DNA from: Stutzerimonas stutzeri | GTDB taxonomy: Bacteria; Pseudomonadota; Gammaproteobacteria; Pseudomonadales; Pseudomonadaceae | Direction of reading: 5' to 3' | Assembly (NCBI RefSeq): GCF_002890915.1 | Contig: NZ_POUT01000002.1 | Coordinates: 62,001 to 126,000, forward strand | DNA: 64,000 bases | Shown here: piece after piece, positions 7,713 to 16,551 of the stretch | How positions within the stretch are numbered: position 1 is the first letter of the stretch | Layout: each line of letters starts with the position of its first letter | Program-made: the position numbers and the translations under genes | Notes under the pieces: generated by a model | The model's input: the letters and a program-made list of their open reading frames with translations, nothing else | What the model was told of the DNA's origin: nothing | The model's database searches: none

Positions 7713-8750
7713 ATGCCCTTCGTCAACGATTTGATCGAGCACAACCGCGAGCGCCTGGCCGATCAGGACGTGGCGGCCAGGCTGCAGCCGTCGCGCTTCC
7801 TGTTCGAGCCGGATGTGGTGATGGCATCGCTGCGCGCACGTATCGTCGGCCAGGACGCCGTGCTGGCGCAGGTCGAAGCGATGCTCAAGGTGGTCAAGGC
7901 CGATATCGGAGACCCCGAGCGGCCGCTGGCGGTCAACCTGTTCATGGGGCCCACCGGGGTCGGCAAGACCGAGATCGTGCGGCTGCTGGCGCAGGCCATC
8001 CATGGCCGGCCGGACGCCTTCTGCCGCATCGACATGAATACCCTGGCCCAGGAACATTACGCCGCCGCGCTCACCGGCGCGCCACCGGGCTACGTCGGTA
8101 GCAAGGAGGGCACCACGCTGTTCGATGTCGAGGCCATCGCCGGCAGCTTCGGCCGGCCGGGCATCGTCCTCTTCGACGAGCTGGAGAAGGCCAGCCGGGA
8201 AGTGGTGCGCAGCCTGCTCAACGTGCTCGACAGCGGCCAGCTGACGCTCGCCGCCGGCACGCGGCGCATCGACTTTCGCAACAGCCTGGTCTTCATGACC
8301 AGCAATATCGGCGCGCAGGACGCCGCCGAGTACCGCTCGCGCTTCCAGCGGGGCTGGCGCCGCGCGCTGCGCCTGCGGCCGCGAGGCGAGGGCACGCTGC
8401 TGGAGCGGGCCTTGCACCGGCATTTCGAGCCGGAATTCCTCAACCGGATCGACCGCATCCTGGCCTTCGAGCGGATCGATGGGCAATGGCTGCAGGCGCT
8501 GCTGGACATCGAACTCGGCAAGCTCGGCCAGCGGTTGCGCAAGGCCCGCTGCGAGCTGTTCGTCAGCACCCCGGCGCGGGACTGGCTGTGTAGCGGCCAC
8601 GACGCCCGTTTCGGCGCGCGCGACCTGGCGCGCCGGTTGCGGACCCAGCTGGAACCGGCGCTGGCGCAGGCCATGCTGGACAATCCCGACTGCCGGCGCT
8701 TCACGGCCGAGGTGTTCGCCGAGCAGTTGCGCGTCGTCGCGCTGCGCTGA
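7713..8750 (+). CDS. amiB: AmiB-like AAA+ ATPase of the amidase operon
   Basis: A 345-residue single-ring AAA+ protein resembling the second ATPase domain of ClpA/ClpB. Walker A is GPTGVGKT (residues 79-86), the substrate-threading pore loop is GYVG (126-129), Walker B is IVLFDELEK (151-159), sensor 1 is TSN (196-198), and EFLNRID carries the probable arginine finger. A ClpB-D2-small-like C-terminal domain follows. It has no N-terminal ClpA/B domain and no ClpP-docking loop that I can see, so a chaperone-like role is more likely than proteolysis. In P. aeruginosa, AmiB is the second gene of the amidase operon and has no settled function. The start ATG has GGAAGGA upstream. Confidence 0.82.
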   Translation: MPFVNDLIEHNRERLADQDVAARLQPSRFLFEPDVVMASLRARIVGQDAVLAQVEAMLKVVKADIGDPERPLAVNLFMGPTGVGKTEIVRLLAQAIHGRPDAFCRIDMNTLAQEHYAAALTGAPPGYVGSKEGTTLFDVEAIAGSFGRPGIVLFDELEKASREVVRSLLNVLDSGQLTLAAGTRRIDFRNSLVFMTSNIGAQDAAEYRSRFQRGWRRALRLRPRGEGTLLERALHRHFEPEFLNRIDRILAFERIDGQWLQALLDIELGKLGQRLRKARCELFVSTPARDWLCSGHDARFGARDLARRLRTQLEPALAQAMLDNPDCRRFTAEVFAEQLRVVALR

Positions 8751-8852
8751 TCCGGGGTCGTCGCACCGAGCCTCCCGCGCCCGACACCTGCCGAACTCTT
8801 GCACGGCGCCATCGTCCCAATTCAGACAGTTCTGTTCCGGTTGGGGGAAGGC

Positions 8853-9728
8853 ATGGCAATCCTGGATACGCGCGGGGTCGGAGCGCTGACCCTGCTCAAG
8901 CGCACCTTCAAGGAGTTCAGCAACGACGACATGTCCACCTACGCCTCGGCGCTGGCCTATCGGGCGTTGTTCTCGCTGTTTCCCTTCCTGCTCTTCCTCA
9001 TGGCCCTGCTGGGCTTCCTGCACTTGCCGGAGTTCTTCGCCTGGCTGCGCGAGCAGGCCTCGCTGGTGCTGCCGCCGGTGGCACTGGATCAGGTCAACCC
9101 GGTCATCGACCAGTTGCAGGAGCAGAAGGGCGGCCTGCTCTCCATCGGTATCCTGGTCGCGCTGTGGACGGCTTCGGTGGGTGTGCGCTCGCTGATGAAT
9201 GCGATGAACAAGGCCTACGACGTACAGGAAGGTCGCCCGAGCTGGAAGCTGGCCCTGTTGTCGCTCGTCTACACCGTCGGCATCGCGGTCATGCTGCTGC
9301 TGGCCGCCGGCCTGATGGTGATCGGACCGCAGGTGATCAGCTGGCTGGCCGAGCAGGTCGGGCTGAAAGACGTCGTGGTGCTGCTATGGAGCTGGCTGCG
9401 CTGGCCGATCGCGGTATTGCTGATGATGCTGGTGGTGGCGGTGCTGTACTACGTCGCGCCGGACGTCGAGCAGGAGTTCCGTTTCATCACGCCGGGCTCG
9501 GTGCTGGCGGTGATCGTATGGATCGTCGCCTCGGTCGGCTTCGGCATCTATGTGCAGAACTTCGGTAATTACGACGCGACCTACGGCAGTATCGGGGCAA
9601 TCATCGTGTTGCTGCTGTATTTCTACATCTCCGCCGCGGTGCTGTTGCTCGGCGCCGAACTCAACGCGGTGATCGAGCATGCCTCGGCCGAGGGCAAGGA
9701 CCCCGGCGACAAGCGCCTCGACTCCTAA
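8853..9728 (+). CDS. YihY/UPF0761 family inner-membrane protein
   Basis: A 291-residue protein with about six membrane helices. The N-terminal phrase STYASALAYRALFSLFPFLL and the C-terminal YGSIGAIIVLLLYFYISA are the family signatures. The family was once annotated as ribonuclease BN, a name now considered wrong; its role is unknown. The start is ATG 8853 with GGGGAAG just upstream; a TTG 54 bases earlier is in frame but lacks a clear ribosome-binding site. It is 102 bases after amiB and 141 before the glycosyltransferase, so it could be the first gene of the envelope cluster that follows. Confidence 0.88.
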   Translation: MAILDTRGVGALTLLKRTFKEFSNDDMSTYASALAYRALFSLFPFLLFLMALLGFLHLPEFFAWLREQASLVLPPVALDQVNPVIDQLQEQKGGLLSIGILVALWTASVGVRSLMNAMNKAYDVQEGRPSWKLALLSLVYTVGIAVMLLLAAGLMVIGPQVISWLAEQVGLKDVVVLLWSWLRWPIAVLLMMLVVAVLYYVAPDVEQEFRFITPGSVLAVIVWIVASVGFGIYVQNFGNYDATYGSIGAIIVLLLYFYISAAVLLLGAELNAVIEHASAEGKDPGDKRLDS

Positions 9729-9869
9729 GGTCTTACTGGCCCGGCGGCGCGAACGACTCTCCAGCCTAACGGTCATTTATTGCAATACAGGGTTCTTCGC
9801 GTGGGACCGACCGGTGCGGCGCCCGGACGCTACGCAGGCCCGCAGAGGACCGAACGGAGACGCTGCATC

Positions 9870-10985
9870 TTGCATATTGCCGATATGACCATGTTCTACG
9901 CACCCGCCAGCGGTGGCGTGCGCACCTACCTCGAGGCGAAGCACCGTCGACTTCAGTTCTACCCGGGCGTTCGGCACAGCATCCTGGTGCCGGGCAGCTG
10001 CTATGGCCACAACAACGGCGTCTACCAGGTGCCCGCGCCGGTGCTGCCGTTCGGCAAGGGCTACCGTTTCCCGGTGCGCCGTGCGCCCTGGCGCAATCTG
10101 CTGCGCTCGCTACGCCCCGACCTGATCGAGGTCGGCGACCCGTACATGACCGCCTGGGCCGCGCTGGATGCTGGGCGCCGGCTGGATGTGCCGGTGATCG
10201 GTTTCTATCATTCGGACCTGCCGCTGTTGGTCAGCAACCGGATTGGCCACTGGCTGGGGACCAACCTGAACGGCTACGTCTCGCGGCTGTACGGCAGCTT
10301 CGACCGCGTACTCGCGCCCAGCCAGGTGATGGCCGACAAGCTCATCGAGCTGGGGGTGAACAACGTCTTCGTGCAGCCGCTGGGGGTGGACCTCGACACC
10401 TTCCAGCCCGGCCGCCGGGCGCCCGGCCTGCGCGCCGAGCTGGGGCTGGCGGACGATACACGGCTGATGATCTTCGCCGGCCGCGGCTCGCGGGAAAAGA
10501 ACCTGCATGTCCTGCTGGACACCGCGCGCCAGCTGGGCAAGCCCTATCACTTGCTGCTGGTGGGCTCGAGCATGCCGCACCGGGTGCCGGACAACGTGAC
10601 GGTGATCGACCGCTTCTGTCCCGCCAGCGAGGTGGCACGCTTGCTGGCCAGCAGCGATGTGCTGCTGCATGCCGGCAACCAGGAAACCTTCGGCCTGGTG
10701 GTGCTGGAGGCGATGGCCTGCGGTATTCCGGTGGTGGCGGCGCGCGCCGGCGCGCTCCCCGAACTGGTGCCCTTCCACAGCGGGCGGCTGTGCCGGCCGC
10801 TGGATGCGCATGCCATGGCCCGGGCCGTGCGCGAGCTGTTCGAGGTCGGCCCGCGCATGCTCGGCCTGCAGGCCCGTCAGCACGTGGAGGCGCACCATGC
10901 CTGGGATGCGGTGGTCGCCGGGCTGCTCGCGCATTATCACGCGGTGCTCGGCACCGCCGATCTGCCGGTCGCCTTGAATGTCTGA
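9870..10985 (+). CDS. GT4-family glycosyltransferase
   Basis: A protein of about 371 residues with the two-domain GT-B fold of the GT4 family. The N-terminal ASGGVRTYLEAK is the acceptor-side glycine-rich loop. The C-terminal domain shows SREKNLHVLL and the nucleotide-sugar motif ETFGLVVLE (Glu-x7-Glu), followed by ACGIPVVAA. Homologues commonly start at MHIADxTMFYAP, so I choose TTG 9870 with GGAGA at 9856-9860; a longer in-frame TTG at 9780 is possible. No signal peptide or membrane segment is evident, so it should act on the cytoplasmic membrane face. It overlaps the next gene by eight bases. Relatives include mannosyl- and glucosyl-diacylglycerol synthases, but donor and acceptor cannot be read. 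Confidence 0.85.
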   Translation: MHIADMTMFYAPASGGVRTYLEAKHRRLQFYPGVRHSILVPGSCYGHNNGVYQVPAPVLPFGKGYRFPVRRAPWRNLLRSLRPDLIEVGDPYMTAWAALDAGRRLDVPVIGFYHSDLPLLVSNRIGHWLGTNLNGYVSRLYGSFDRVLAPSQVMADKLIELGVNNVFVQPLGVDLDTFQPGRRAPGLRAELGLADDTRLMIFAGRGSREKNLHVLLDTARQLGKPYHLLLVGSSMPHRVPDNVTVIDRFCPASEVARLLASSDVLLHAGNQETFGLVVLEAMACGIPVVAARAGALPELVPFHSGRLCRPLDAHAMARAVRELFEVGPRMLGLQARQHVEAHHAWDAVVAGLLAHYHAVLGTADLPVALNV

Positions 10986-11739
10986 ACGCGCGCTGATGCT
11001 GGTGTTGCACGACGTGGCGCCGGAAACCTGGGCGGACTACCGGCCGTTCGTCGAGGCGGTGGATGCGATCGGCGGCGTGCCCATGACTTGGCTGGTGGTG
11101 CCGGATTTCCATAACCGCAACCCGCTGCGGGCACATCCGGCATTCCGCCGCCTGCTCGACGGGCGCCTGGCTCGTGGCGATGAACTGGTGCTGCACGGCT
11201 GCTATCACGCCGATCAGGCAGCGCCGCCACGCACGCCGAAGGACTGGTTCATGCGCCGGGTCTACACCCATGAAGGCGAGTTCTATTCGCTGGACGAGGA
11301 TGCCGCGCGCGAGCGGCTGGGGCAGGGGCTGGCATTGTTCCGTCACTACGGTTGGCCGCTGCACGGCTTCGTCGCGCCGGCCTGGCTGATGAGCCCGGGC
11401 ACCCGCCGTGCGCTGGCCGGCAGCGGGCTGCTGTACACCAGCGACCCGCGGCATTTCTACCTGCTGCCGGACTTCACGCCCATCGTGGCGCCGGGGCTGG
11501 TCTGGAGTGCACGCAGTGCCTGGCGTCGCGGTCTGTCCTGGCTGGTCAGCGAGGGGCAGCGGCGCCAGCAGCGCCAGGCGCCGCTGCTGCGCCTGGGGCT
11601 GCACCCGGTGGACATGCGCCATGGGTTTTCCCGGGACTACTGGCTGGCCGTGCTGCAGCGCCTGCTGCAGGAAGGCCGGCAGCCGACCACCAAGGTCGAC
11701 TGGTTGCGCCGCTACGCGCCGTCGAGTCCGGCGGCATGA
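10978..11739 (+). CDS. DUF2334 polysaccharide-deacetylase-like protein
   Basis: A 253-residue protein of the DUF2334 branch of the carbohydrate esterase 4-like fold. The putative metal and catalytic residues are visible: His11-Asp12 in LVLHDVAP, His73 and His77 in VLHGCYHAD, and a C-terminal LGLHPVDMRH. The usual members remove acetyl groups from N-acetylated sugars. No signal peptide is visible, so it may act in the cytoplasm on the product of the preceding glycosyltransferase. It overlaps that gene by eight bases and the next by four, which strongly suggests coupled translation and a shared pathway. The substrate is unknown. Confidence 0.8.
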   Translation: MSERALMLVLHDVAPETWADYRPFVEAVDAIGGVPMTWLVVPDFHNRNPLRAHPAFRRLLDGRLARGDELVLHGCYHADQAAPPRTPKDWFMRRVYTHEGEFYSLDEDAARERLGQGLALFRHYGWPLHGFVAPAWLMSPGTRRALAGSGLLYTSDPRHFYLLPDFTPIVAPGLVWSARSAWRRGLSWLVSEGQRRQQRQAPLLRLGLHPVDMRHGFSRDYWLAVLQRLLQEGRQPTTKVDWLRRYAPSSPAA

Positions 11740-12725
11740 ACCGTCGCTGGTGGCTGCTGGGCGCACTGTTCGCCGCGGCGCTGGTTCCGCTGCTGCTGGG
11801 CGGCACCGGCCTGTTCGAGCGGCTGGGGCGCTTCCCGGCCAGCCTGTTGGCGATCATGCTCGGCATGATCCTGCTGGGCTGGTATCTCAATGCCCTGCGC
11901 CTGCGGTTGTTGCTGGGGCGACGCAGGCTGGGGCAGCGGCGTGCGTTCGGTATCGTCATCGCCACCGAGTTCGCCATCTGCGCCACGCCGGGCGGCGCCG
12001 GCGGGCCATTGACCTTGATGGCCCTGCTGATGCGCCAGGGCGTGGCACCGGCGAGAGGGACGGCGACCTATGCGGTCGAGCAACTGAGCGACCTGCTGTT
12101 CTTCGCCTGTGCGCTGGTCGGCGTACTGTTCTATGCGCTGACCCACGCGCTGAACGCCTACATGGCCAGCCTGCTGGGCTTCAGCGCGGCGCTGCTGATC
12201 GGGGTGATGGTGCTGCTGGCGCTGCTCGGGCGCTTCCATCGCCAGGTGTTCCTGCTCAACGGCTGGCTGGTCACCCGCCTGGGCGTGCAGGCCTCGCGCA
12301 AGCGCCGCTGGGCGCGCAAGCTGCTGGGCTTCCGCAATGCGCTGGTCGACTGCTTCCGCCTGCCGCGCCGGATCCTGCTGGCGGTGTTCGGCCTGACCAT
12401 TGCACATTGGTTGCTGCGCTACAGCGTGCTCTACCTGACGTTGCGGGGGTTGGGCAGCGAGATCGCCTGGGCATGGACCTTCCTGGTGCAGCTGCTGGCG
12501 CTGACGGCCGGCCAGCTCAGTCTCCTGCCGGGCGGCGCCGGCAGTGCCGAGCTGGCGTCGGCGGCGCTGCTGACACCGATGGTGGGCAAGTCGGCCACTG
12601 CCGCGGCGATCCTGATCTGGCGCTTCGTGACCTATTACTTCTACCTGATCGTCGGTGCGCCGGTGTTCCTGCACCTGGCCGGCCGGCCCTTGCTCCGCCG
12701 CCTGCTGCGCGCACGGCAGGCCTGA
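11736..12725 (+). CDS. LPG-synthase transmembrane-region (UPF0104) flippase-like protein
   Basis: A 329-residue integral membrane protein of the UPF0104/lysylphosphatidylglycerol synthase TM family, with about eight helices. Diagnostic phrases are TEFAICATPGGAGGPLTLMALL (about residues 75-96) and LLPGGAGSAELASAALL near residue 265, the two PGG/PGGxG loops conserved in this family. It has no lysyl-transferase domain, so it cannot be a full MprF. In MprF the equivalent region flips the modified lipid. The start ATG overlaps the stop of the DUF2334 gene. I infer lipid or glycolipid movement across the inner membrane as the last step of the three-gene unit; this is not proven. Confidence 0.82.
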   Translation: MNRRWWLLGALFAAALVPLLLGGTGLFERLGRFPASLLAIMLGMILLGWYLNALRLRLLLGRRRLGQRRAFGIVIATEFAICATPGGAGGPLTLMALLMRQGVAPARGTATYAVEQLSDLLFFACALVGVLFYALTHALNAYMASLLGFSAALLIGVMVLLALLGRFHRQVFLLNGWLVTRLGVQASRKRRWARKLLGFRNALVDCFRLPRRILLAVFGLTIAHWLLRYSVLYLTLRGLGSEIAWAWTFLVQLLALTAGQLSLLPGGAGSAELASAALLTPMVGKSATAAAILIWRFVTYYFYLIVGAPVFLHLAGRPLLRRLLRARQA

Positions 12726-12811
12726 ACCAGCGATCCGATGGCCGGGAGAAACCATCGCTGCGCCCGCCCGGTCCACTCCCATGCCATCGATAAAAACAGA
12801 AGGGGACCGTC

Positions 12812-13003
12812 ATGAGCGGCAGCGAAGACAAGATCAAGGGCAACGCCAACGAAGCCGTCGGCAAGATCAAGCAGGGCGTGGGCGAAGCGACGGACAACCA
12901 GCGCCTGAAGGGCGAAGGCCAGCGCCAGGAGATCAAGGGCGAAGCCCAGCAGGTCAAGGGCGAGGTGAAGGATGCCCTGAAACGGGGAATCGACAGGACC
13001 TGA
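12812..13003 (+). CDS. CsbD family stress-response protein
   Basis: A 63-residue, highly charged protein (MSGSEDKIKGNANEAVGKIK at the start) with KGE/GEA-type repeats typical of the CsbD/YjbJ family, predicted to be mostly disordered or helical. CsbD proteins are abundant in stationary phase and general stress in several bacteria; the molecular role is unknown. It has a good GGGGA ribosome-binding site and is followed by a strong terminator. The 86-base gap from the flippase-like gene leaves room for its own promoter. Confidence 0.85.
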   Translation: MSGSEDKIKGNANEAVGKIKQGVGEATDNQRLKGEGQRQEIKGEAQQVKGEVKDALKRGIDRT

Positions 13004-13027
13004 GGCCGCTGTCGGCTGCGCAAACGA

Positions 13028-13053
13028 AAATGCCCGCATCGCTGCGGGCATTT
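13028..13053. terminator. Bidirectional terminator between the csbD-like gene and fdxA
   Basis: AAATGCCCGCA (13028-13038) and TGCGGGCATTT (13043-13053) form an 11-bp perfect stem with a 4-base loop and A/T runs on both sides. It serves the convergent csbD-like gene (plus strand) and fdxA (minus strand). Confidence 0.88.
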
Positions 13054-13078
13054 CTGCGTGGCTGGCCGGGCTGAAGGA

Positions 13079-13402
13079 TCAGCGCTCCAGGTACTGCAAC
13101 TTGTCCTTCACGCCGTCCCATTCCTCGGCGTCCGGCAGCGCATCCTTCTTCTCGGTGATGTTCGGCCAGACCTCGGCGAGGTCGGCGTTCAGCTCGATGT
13201 ATTCCTGCTGGTCGTCGGGCACCTCGTCCTCGGAGAAGATCGCCTGGGCCGGGCACTCCGGCTCGCAGAGGGCGCAGTCGATGCACTCGTCCGGGTGGAT
13301 CACCAGGAAGTTCGGGCCTTCGTAGAAGCAGTCCACCGGGCAGACTTCCACGCAGTCGGTGTATTTGCACTTGATGCAGTTGTCGGTGACGACGAAGGTC
13401 AT
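13079..13402 (-). CDS. fdxA: Seven-iron ferredoxin FdxA
   Basis: A 107-residue ferredoxin carrying one 3Fe-4S and one 4Fe-4S cluster, close to Azotobacter ferredoxin I. Cluster cysteines are visible as Cys9, Cys17 and Cys21 together with the later Cys50, and Cys25, Cys40, Cys43 and Cys46, with an extra Cys12 as in the Azotobacter protein. It transfers electrons in the cytoplasm; in Azotobacter it works with a ferredoxin-NADP reductase of the Fpr type, and an fpr gene is present at 29459. It lies 122 bases downstream of mutS on the same strand. In P. aeruginosa the downstream neighbours are rsmZ and rpoS, which are missing here. Confidence 0.95.
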   Translation of the reverse strand: MTFVVTDNCIKCKYTDCVEVCPVDCFYEGPNFLVIHPDECIDCALCEPECPAQAIFSEDEVPDDQQEYIELNADLAEVWPNITEKKDALPDAEEWDGVKDKLQYLER

Positions 13403-13524
13403 GTCTAGCTATCTCCTCAGGCGTGTCAGGTTGGCGTTACGGTGACGCCCCTGCGGCTAGGCGGCATCAGGCAAATGCCGCATATCCAAAAAATGCGCGC
13501 GATTCTAGCAGCTTTCTCGGTGCA

Positions 13525-16104
13525 TCAAACGCGCGATTTCAAGCTGTATAGCAGCTCCAGGGCCTGACGCGGCGTCATGTCATCGGGATCGATGCGTCCC
13601 AATTCCTCGATCACCGGGTGCGGCAGGCTGGCGAATAGGTCATTCTGCAAGGGGGGTGCTGGCTGGCCGGGCGCTATTCTCGGCGCTTCGTGGGGCAGGC
13701 TGGTGGTTTCCAGCCGCGACAGATGGTCGCGTGCGCGCTGGATCACCTCGCCCGGCACGCCGGCCAGTTGCGCCACCGCCAGGCCGTAGCTCTGGCTGGC
13801 CGGGCCCGGCAGTACGTGATGGAGGAAGACGATGCGCTCGTTGTGCTCGGTGGCCGAGAGGTGCACGTTGGCCACCACCGGCTCGCTTTCCGGCAGCACG
13901 GTCAGCTCGAAGTAGTGGGTGGCGAACAGGGTGAAGGCGCGCAGCTTGGCCAGGTGCTCGGCCGCCGCCCAGGCCAGCGACAGGCCGTCGAAGGTGCTGG
14001 TGCCGCGGCCCACCTCGTCCATCAGCACCAGGCTCTTGTCGCTGGCGTTGTGCAGGATGTTGGCGGTCTCGCTCATTTCCACCATGAAGGTCGAGCGCCC
14101 GCCGGCGAGGTCGTCCGACGAGCCGATGCGGGTGAAGATACGGTCGACCAGCGACAGCTCGCAAGCCGCCGCCGGGACGAAGCTGCCGATCTGCGCCAGC
14201 AGCACGATCAGCGCGGTCTGGCGCATGTAGGTGGACTTACCGCCCATGTTCGGCCCGGTGATCACCAGCATGCGGGTGGCGTCGTCGAGGCCGAGGTCGT
14301 TGGCGACGAAGGGTGTCTCCAGTACCTGCTCGACCACCGGATGGCGGCCCTGCTCGATGCGCATGCACGGCTGCTCGACGAAGCGCGGGCGATTGAGGTC
14401 GAGGTTCAGCGCGCGTTCGGCGAGGTTGCTCAGCACGTCCAGCTCGGCCAGCGCGGCGGCGCTTTCCTGCAGCGGCGCCAGGTGCTCGATGAGCGTTTCC
14501 AGCAGCTCGTCGTAGAGCAGCTTCTCGCGCGCCAGGGCGCGGCTCTTGGCCGACAGCGCCTTGTCTTCGAACTCCTTGAGCTCGGGGGTAATGAAGCGCT
14601 CGGCGCCCTTGAGCGTCTGCCGGCGGATGTAGTCGGCCGGGGCGGATTCGGCCTGCTTGCTCGGCAGTTCGATGAAGTAGCCGTGCACGCGGTTGTAGCC
14701 GACCTTGAGGTTGGCCAGGCCGGTGCGCGCCTTCTCGCGGGTTTCCAGGTCCATCAGGTACTGACCGGCGTTCTCGGAGAGCGACTGCAGCTCGTCCAGT
14801 TCGGCGTCGTAGCCGGTCTTGAGCACGCCGCCGTCGCGGATCACCGCCGGCGGGTTGTCGATGATGGCGCGGGCCAGCAGCTCGGCCAGCTCGGGATAGG
14901 TGGCGATGCTCGTCGCCAGCGCATTGAGGTGCGGGGCGACCAGTTCCTGCATGCCGGCCTGCAGTTGCGGCAGCGCAGCCAGGGCATCGCGCAGGCGCGC
15001 CAGGTCGCGCGGGCGGGCGTTGCGCAGGCCGATGCGGGCGAGGATGCGCTCGAGGTCGCCGATGTCCTTGAGCTGTGGCTGCAGTTGCTCGAAGCGGTAG
15101 TGTTCCAGCAGGCAGGTGATCGAGTCCTGGCGTGCCTCGAGAATCTCGCGGTTGCGCAGCGGACGATTCAGCCAGCGGGTCAGCAGGCGCGAGCCCATGG
15201 CGGTCTGGCAACGGTCCATCACCGACTGCAGAGTGTTGTCGCGGCCGCCGGCGAGGTTGACGTCCAGCTCCAGGTTGCGGCGCGTGGCGCCATCGAGGAT
15301 CACCGTGTCGTCGAGGCGCTCGTGGCGCAGGCTGCGCAGGTGGGGCAGGGCGGTGCGTTGGGTTTCCTTGGCGTAGGCCAGCAGGCAGCCGGCGGCGCCG
15401 ATGGCCAGCGTCAGGTTCTCGCAGCCGAAGCCCTTGAGGTCCTGGGTGGCGAACTGTTGGCAGAGGCTCTTGAACGCCGAGTCGCGGTCGAAATCCCAGG
15501 GCGCGCGGCGGCGCACGCCGCGGCGTTTCTCCAGCGGCAGGCCCTGCGGCCAGTCGTCGGGGATCAGCAGCTCGGCCGGGCTCAGGCGCTCCAGCTCGGC
15601 CAGCAGGGTTTCCCAACCCTTGAGTTCCTGCACGCTGAAGCGGCCGCTGGCGATGTCCAGCACCGACAGGCCGAACAGCTTCTCGTCGCCGACCACCGCG
15701 GCCAGCAGATTGTCGCGGCGCTCGTCGAGCAGCGCCTCGTCGCTCACCGTGCCCGGGGTGATGATGCGCACCACCTTGCGCTCCACCGGCCCCTTGCTGG
15801 CGGCGGGATCGCCGATCTGCTCGCAGATCACCACCGATTCGCCGAGCTTGACCAGGCGCGCGAGGTAGCCTTCCACCGAATGGAAGGGAATGCCCGCCAT
15901 GGGGATCGCGGTGCCGGCCGACTGACCGCGCGCGGTCAGGGTGATGTCCAGCAGCGCGGCCGCCTTCTTGGCGTCGTCGTAGAACAGCTCGTAGAAGTCG
16001 CCCATGCGATAGAACATCAGCTGGTCCGGATGCTCGCGCTTGAGCTTCCAGTACTGCTGCATCATTGGGGTGTGGGCGGAGAGATCGGAGTTGGGCTTGG
16101 TCAT
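13525..16104 (-). CDS. mutS: DNA mismatch repair ATPase MutS
   Basis: An 859-residue mismatch sensor. The N-terminal [11 protein letters not shown] contains the Phe-x-Glu mismatch-reading motif. The ATPase domain has Walker [14 protein letters not shown], followed by [18 protein letters not shown] and ATHYFEL. Domains run in the normal order: mismatch binding, connector, lever/clamp, ATPase. It recognises base mispairs and recruits MutL. I place the start at ATG 16104 (MTKPNSDL), which fits the normal length; the frame stays open upstream for 37 codons without similarity. mutS and fdxA are probably separated by a weak gap and may be co-transcribed. Confidence 0.97.
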   Translation of the reverse strand: MTKPNSDLSAHTPMMQQYWKLKREHPDQLMFYRMGDFYELFYDDAKKAAALLDITLTARGQSAGTAIPMAGIPFHSVEGYLARLVKLGESVVICEQIGDPAASKGPVERKVVRIITPGTVSDEALLDERRDNLLAAVVGDEKLFGLSVLDIASGRFSVQELKGWETLLAELERLSPAELLIPDDWPQGLPLEKRRGVRRRAPWDFDRDSAFKSLCQQFATQDLKGFGCENLTLAIGAAGCLLAYAKETQRTALPHLRSLRHERLDDTVILDGATRRNLELDVNLAGGRDNTLQSVMDRCQTAMGSRLLTRWLNRPLRNREILEARQDSITCLLEHYRFEQLQPQLKDIGDLERILARIGLRNARPRDLARLRDALAALPQLQAGMQELVAPHLNALATSIATYPELAELLARAIIDNPPAVIRDGGVLKTGYDAELDELQSLSENAGQYLMDLETREKARTGLANLKVGYNRVHGYFIELPSKQAESAPADYIRRQTLKGAERFITPELKEFEDKALSAKSRALAREKLLYDELLETLIEHLAPLQESAAALAELDVLSNLAERALNLDLNRPRFVEQPCMRIEQGRHPVVEQVLETPFVANDLGLDDATRMLVITGPNMGGKSTYMRQTALIVLLAQIGSFVPAAACELSLVDRIFTRIGSSDDLAGGRSTFMVEMSETANILHNASDKSLVLMDEVGRGTSTFDGLSLAWAAAEHLAKLRAFTLFATHYFELTVLPESEPVVANVHLSATEHNERIVFLHHVLPGPASQSYGLAVAQLAGVPGEVIQRARDHLSRLETTSLPHEAPRIAPGQPAPPLQNDLFASLPHPVIEELGRIDPDDMTPRQALELLYSLKSRV

Positions 16105-16551
16105 CAGCTTGCGGTGCGGTTCGTTGTGGAGTGGAAGGGCCAGGCGTGGACATCGGCCTGGCAAGGGATGCGCTTCCCGCTGAAAGCCGGCAAGGTTACC
16201 ACGGGCCTGCCACACTCAGCAGGTATGGAGCTGCACAGCGGCGGGCTGCGCAAGGGGGCGCGATAGCGTGCGCGCTGTCAGCGGTCGGTACGCGCGGCGC
16301 GCGCATTGACAAGCGGGCCGGCGCCGCCGATAACCTGCGTTCTATCGAAGCGCCGGAGCCGTACTTTCGCGGGGCCTTCGATGCATTTCTTCCGGCCTCG
16401 CAGTTGCGCAGCGCCCTGTGGCAGCTGTCGCGGTAGCTTGCCCGGGTTTTGCCGTCGCTGCGGCCCGCGAAGGCAACACGGCTTGCCTGGGCGTTTCTCG
16501 CGTCGATTTCTGGCGACTTTCCCTCTCATCACACCCACGTGAGCTGCAGAC
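16105..16551. other. 447-base gap between mutS and the acyltransferase gene
   Basis: This divergent intergenic region must contain the mutS promoter on the minus strand and a promoter for the acyltransferase on the plus strand. I see no convincing gene: the short frames inside it have no ribosome-binding site and no recognisable protein. The stretch around 16285-16325 is very GC-rich with CGCGCGGCGCGCGC, which could form secondary structure. Confidence 0.6.
16306..16334 (+). promoter_or_regulatory. Candidate sigma-70 promoter upstream of the acyltransferase
   Basis: TTGACA (16306-16311), a perfect -35 hexamer, is followed after 17 bases by GATAAC (16329-16334), four of six matches to the -10 consensus. 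It would give a leader of about 210 bases. This is the only good match in the gap, but a single -35/-10 pair can occur by chance. Confidence 0.4.

Noticed and set aside
8853..9728. Ribonuclease BN
   Set aside because: YihY proteins carry this outdated name, but true RNase BN is a metallo-beta-lactamase fold protein.
13690..16266. Very long open frame (858 codons) on the plus strand opposite mutS
   Set aside because: It is a shadow of high GC in mutS: composition is skewed to Gln, Val, Gly and Ala, there is no ribosome-binding site and no recognisable domain.
16105..16551. Short frames as small genes in the mutS-acyltransferase gap
   Set aside because: No ribosome-binding sites and no recognisable sequence; likely chance frames in GC-rich DNA.
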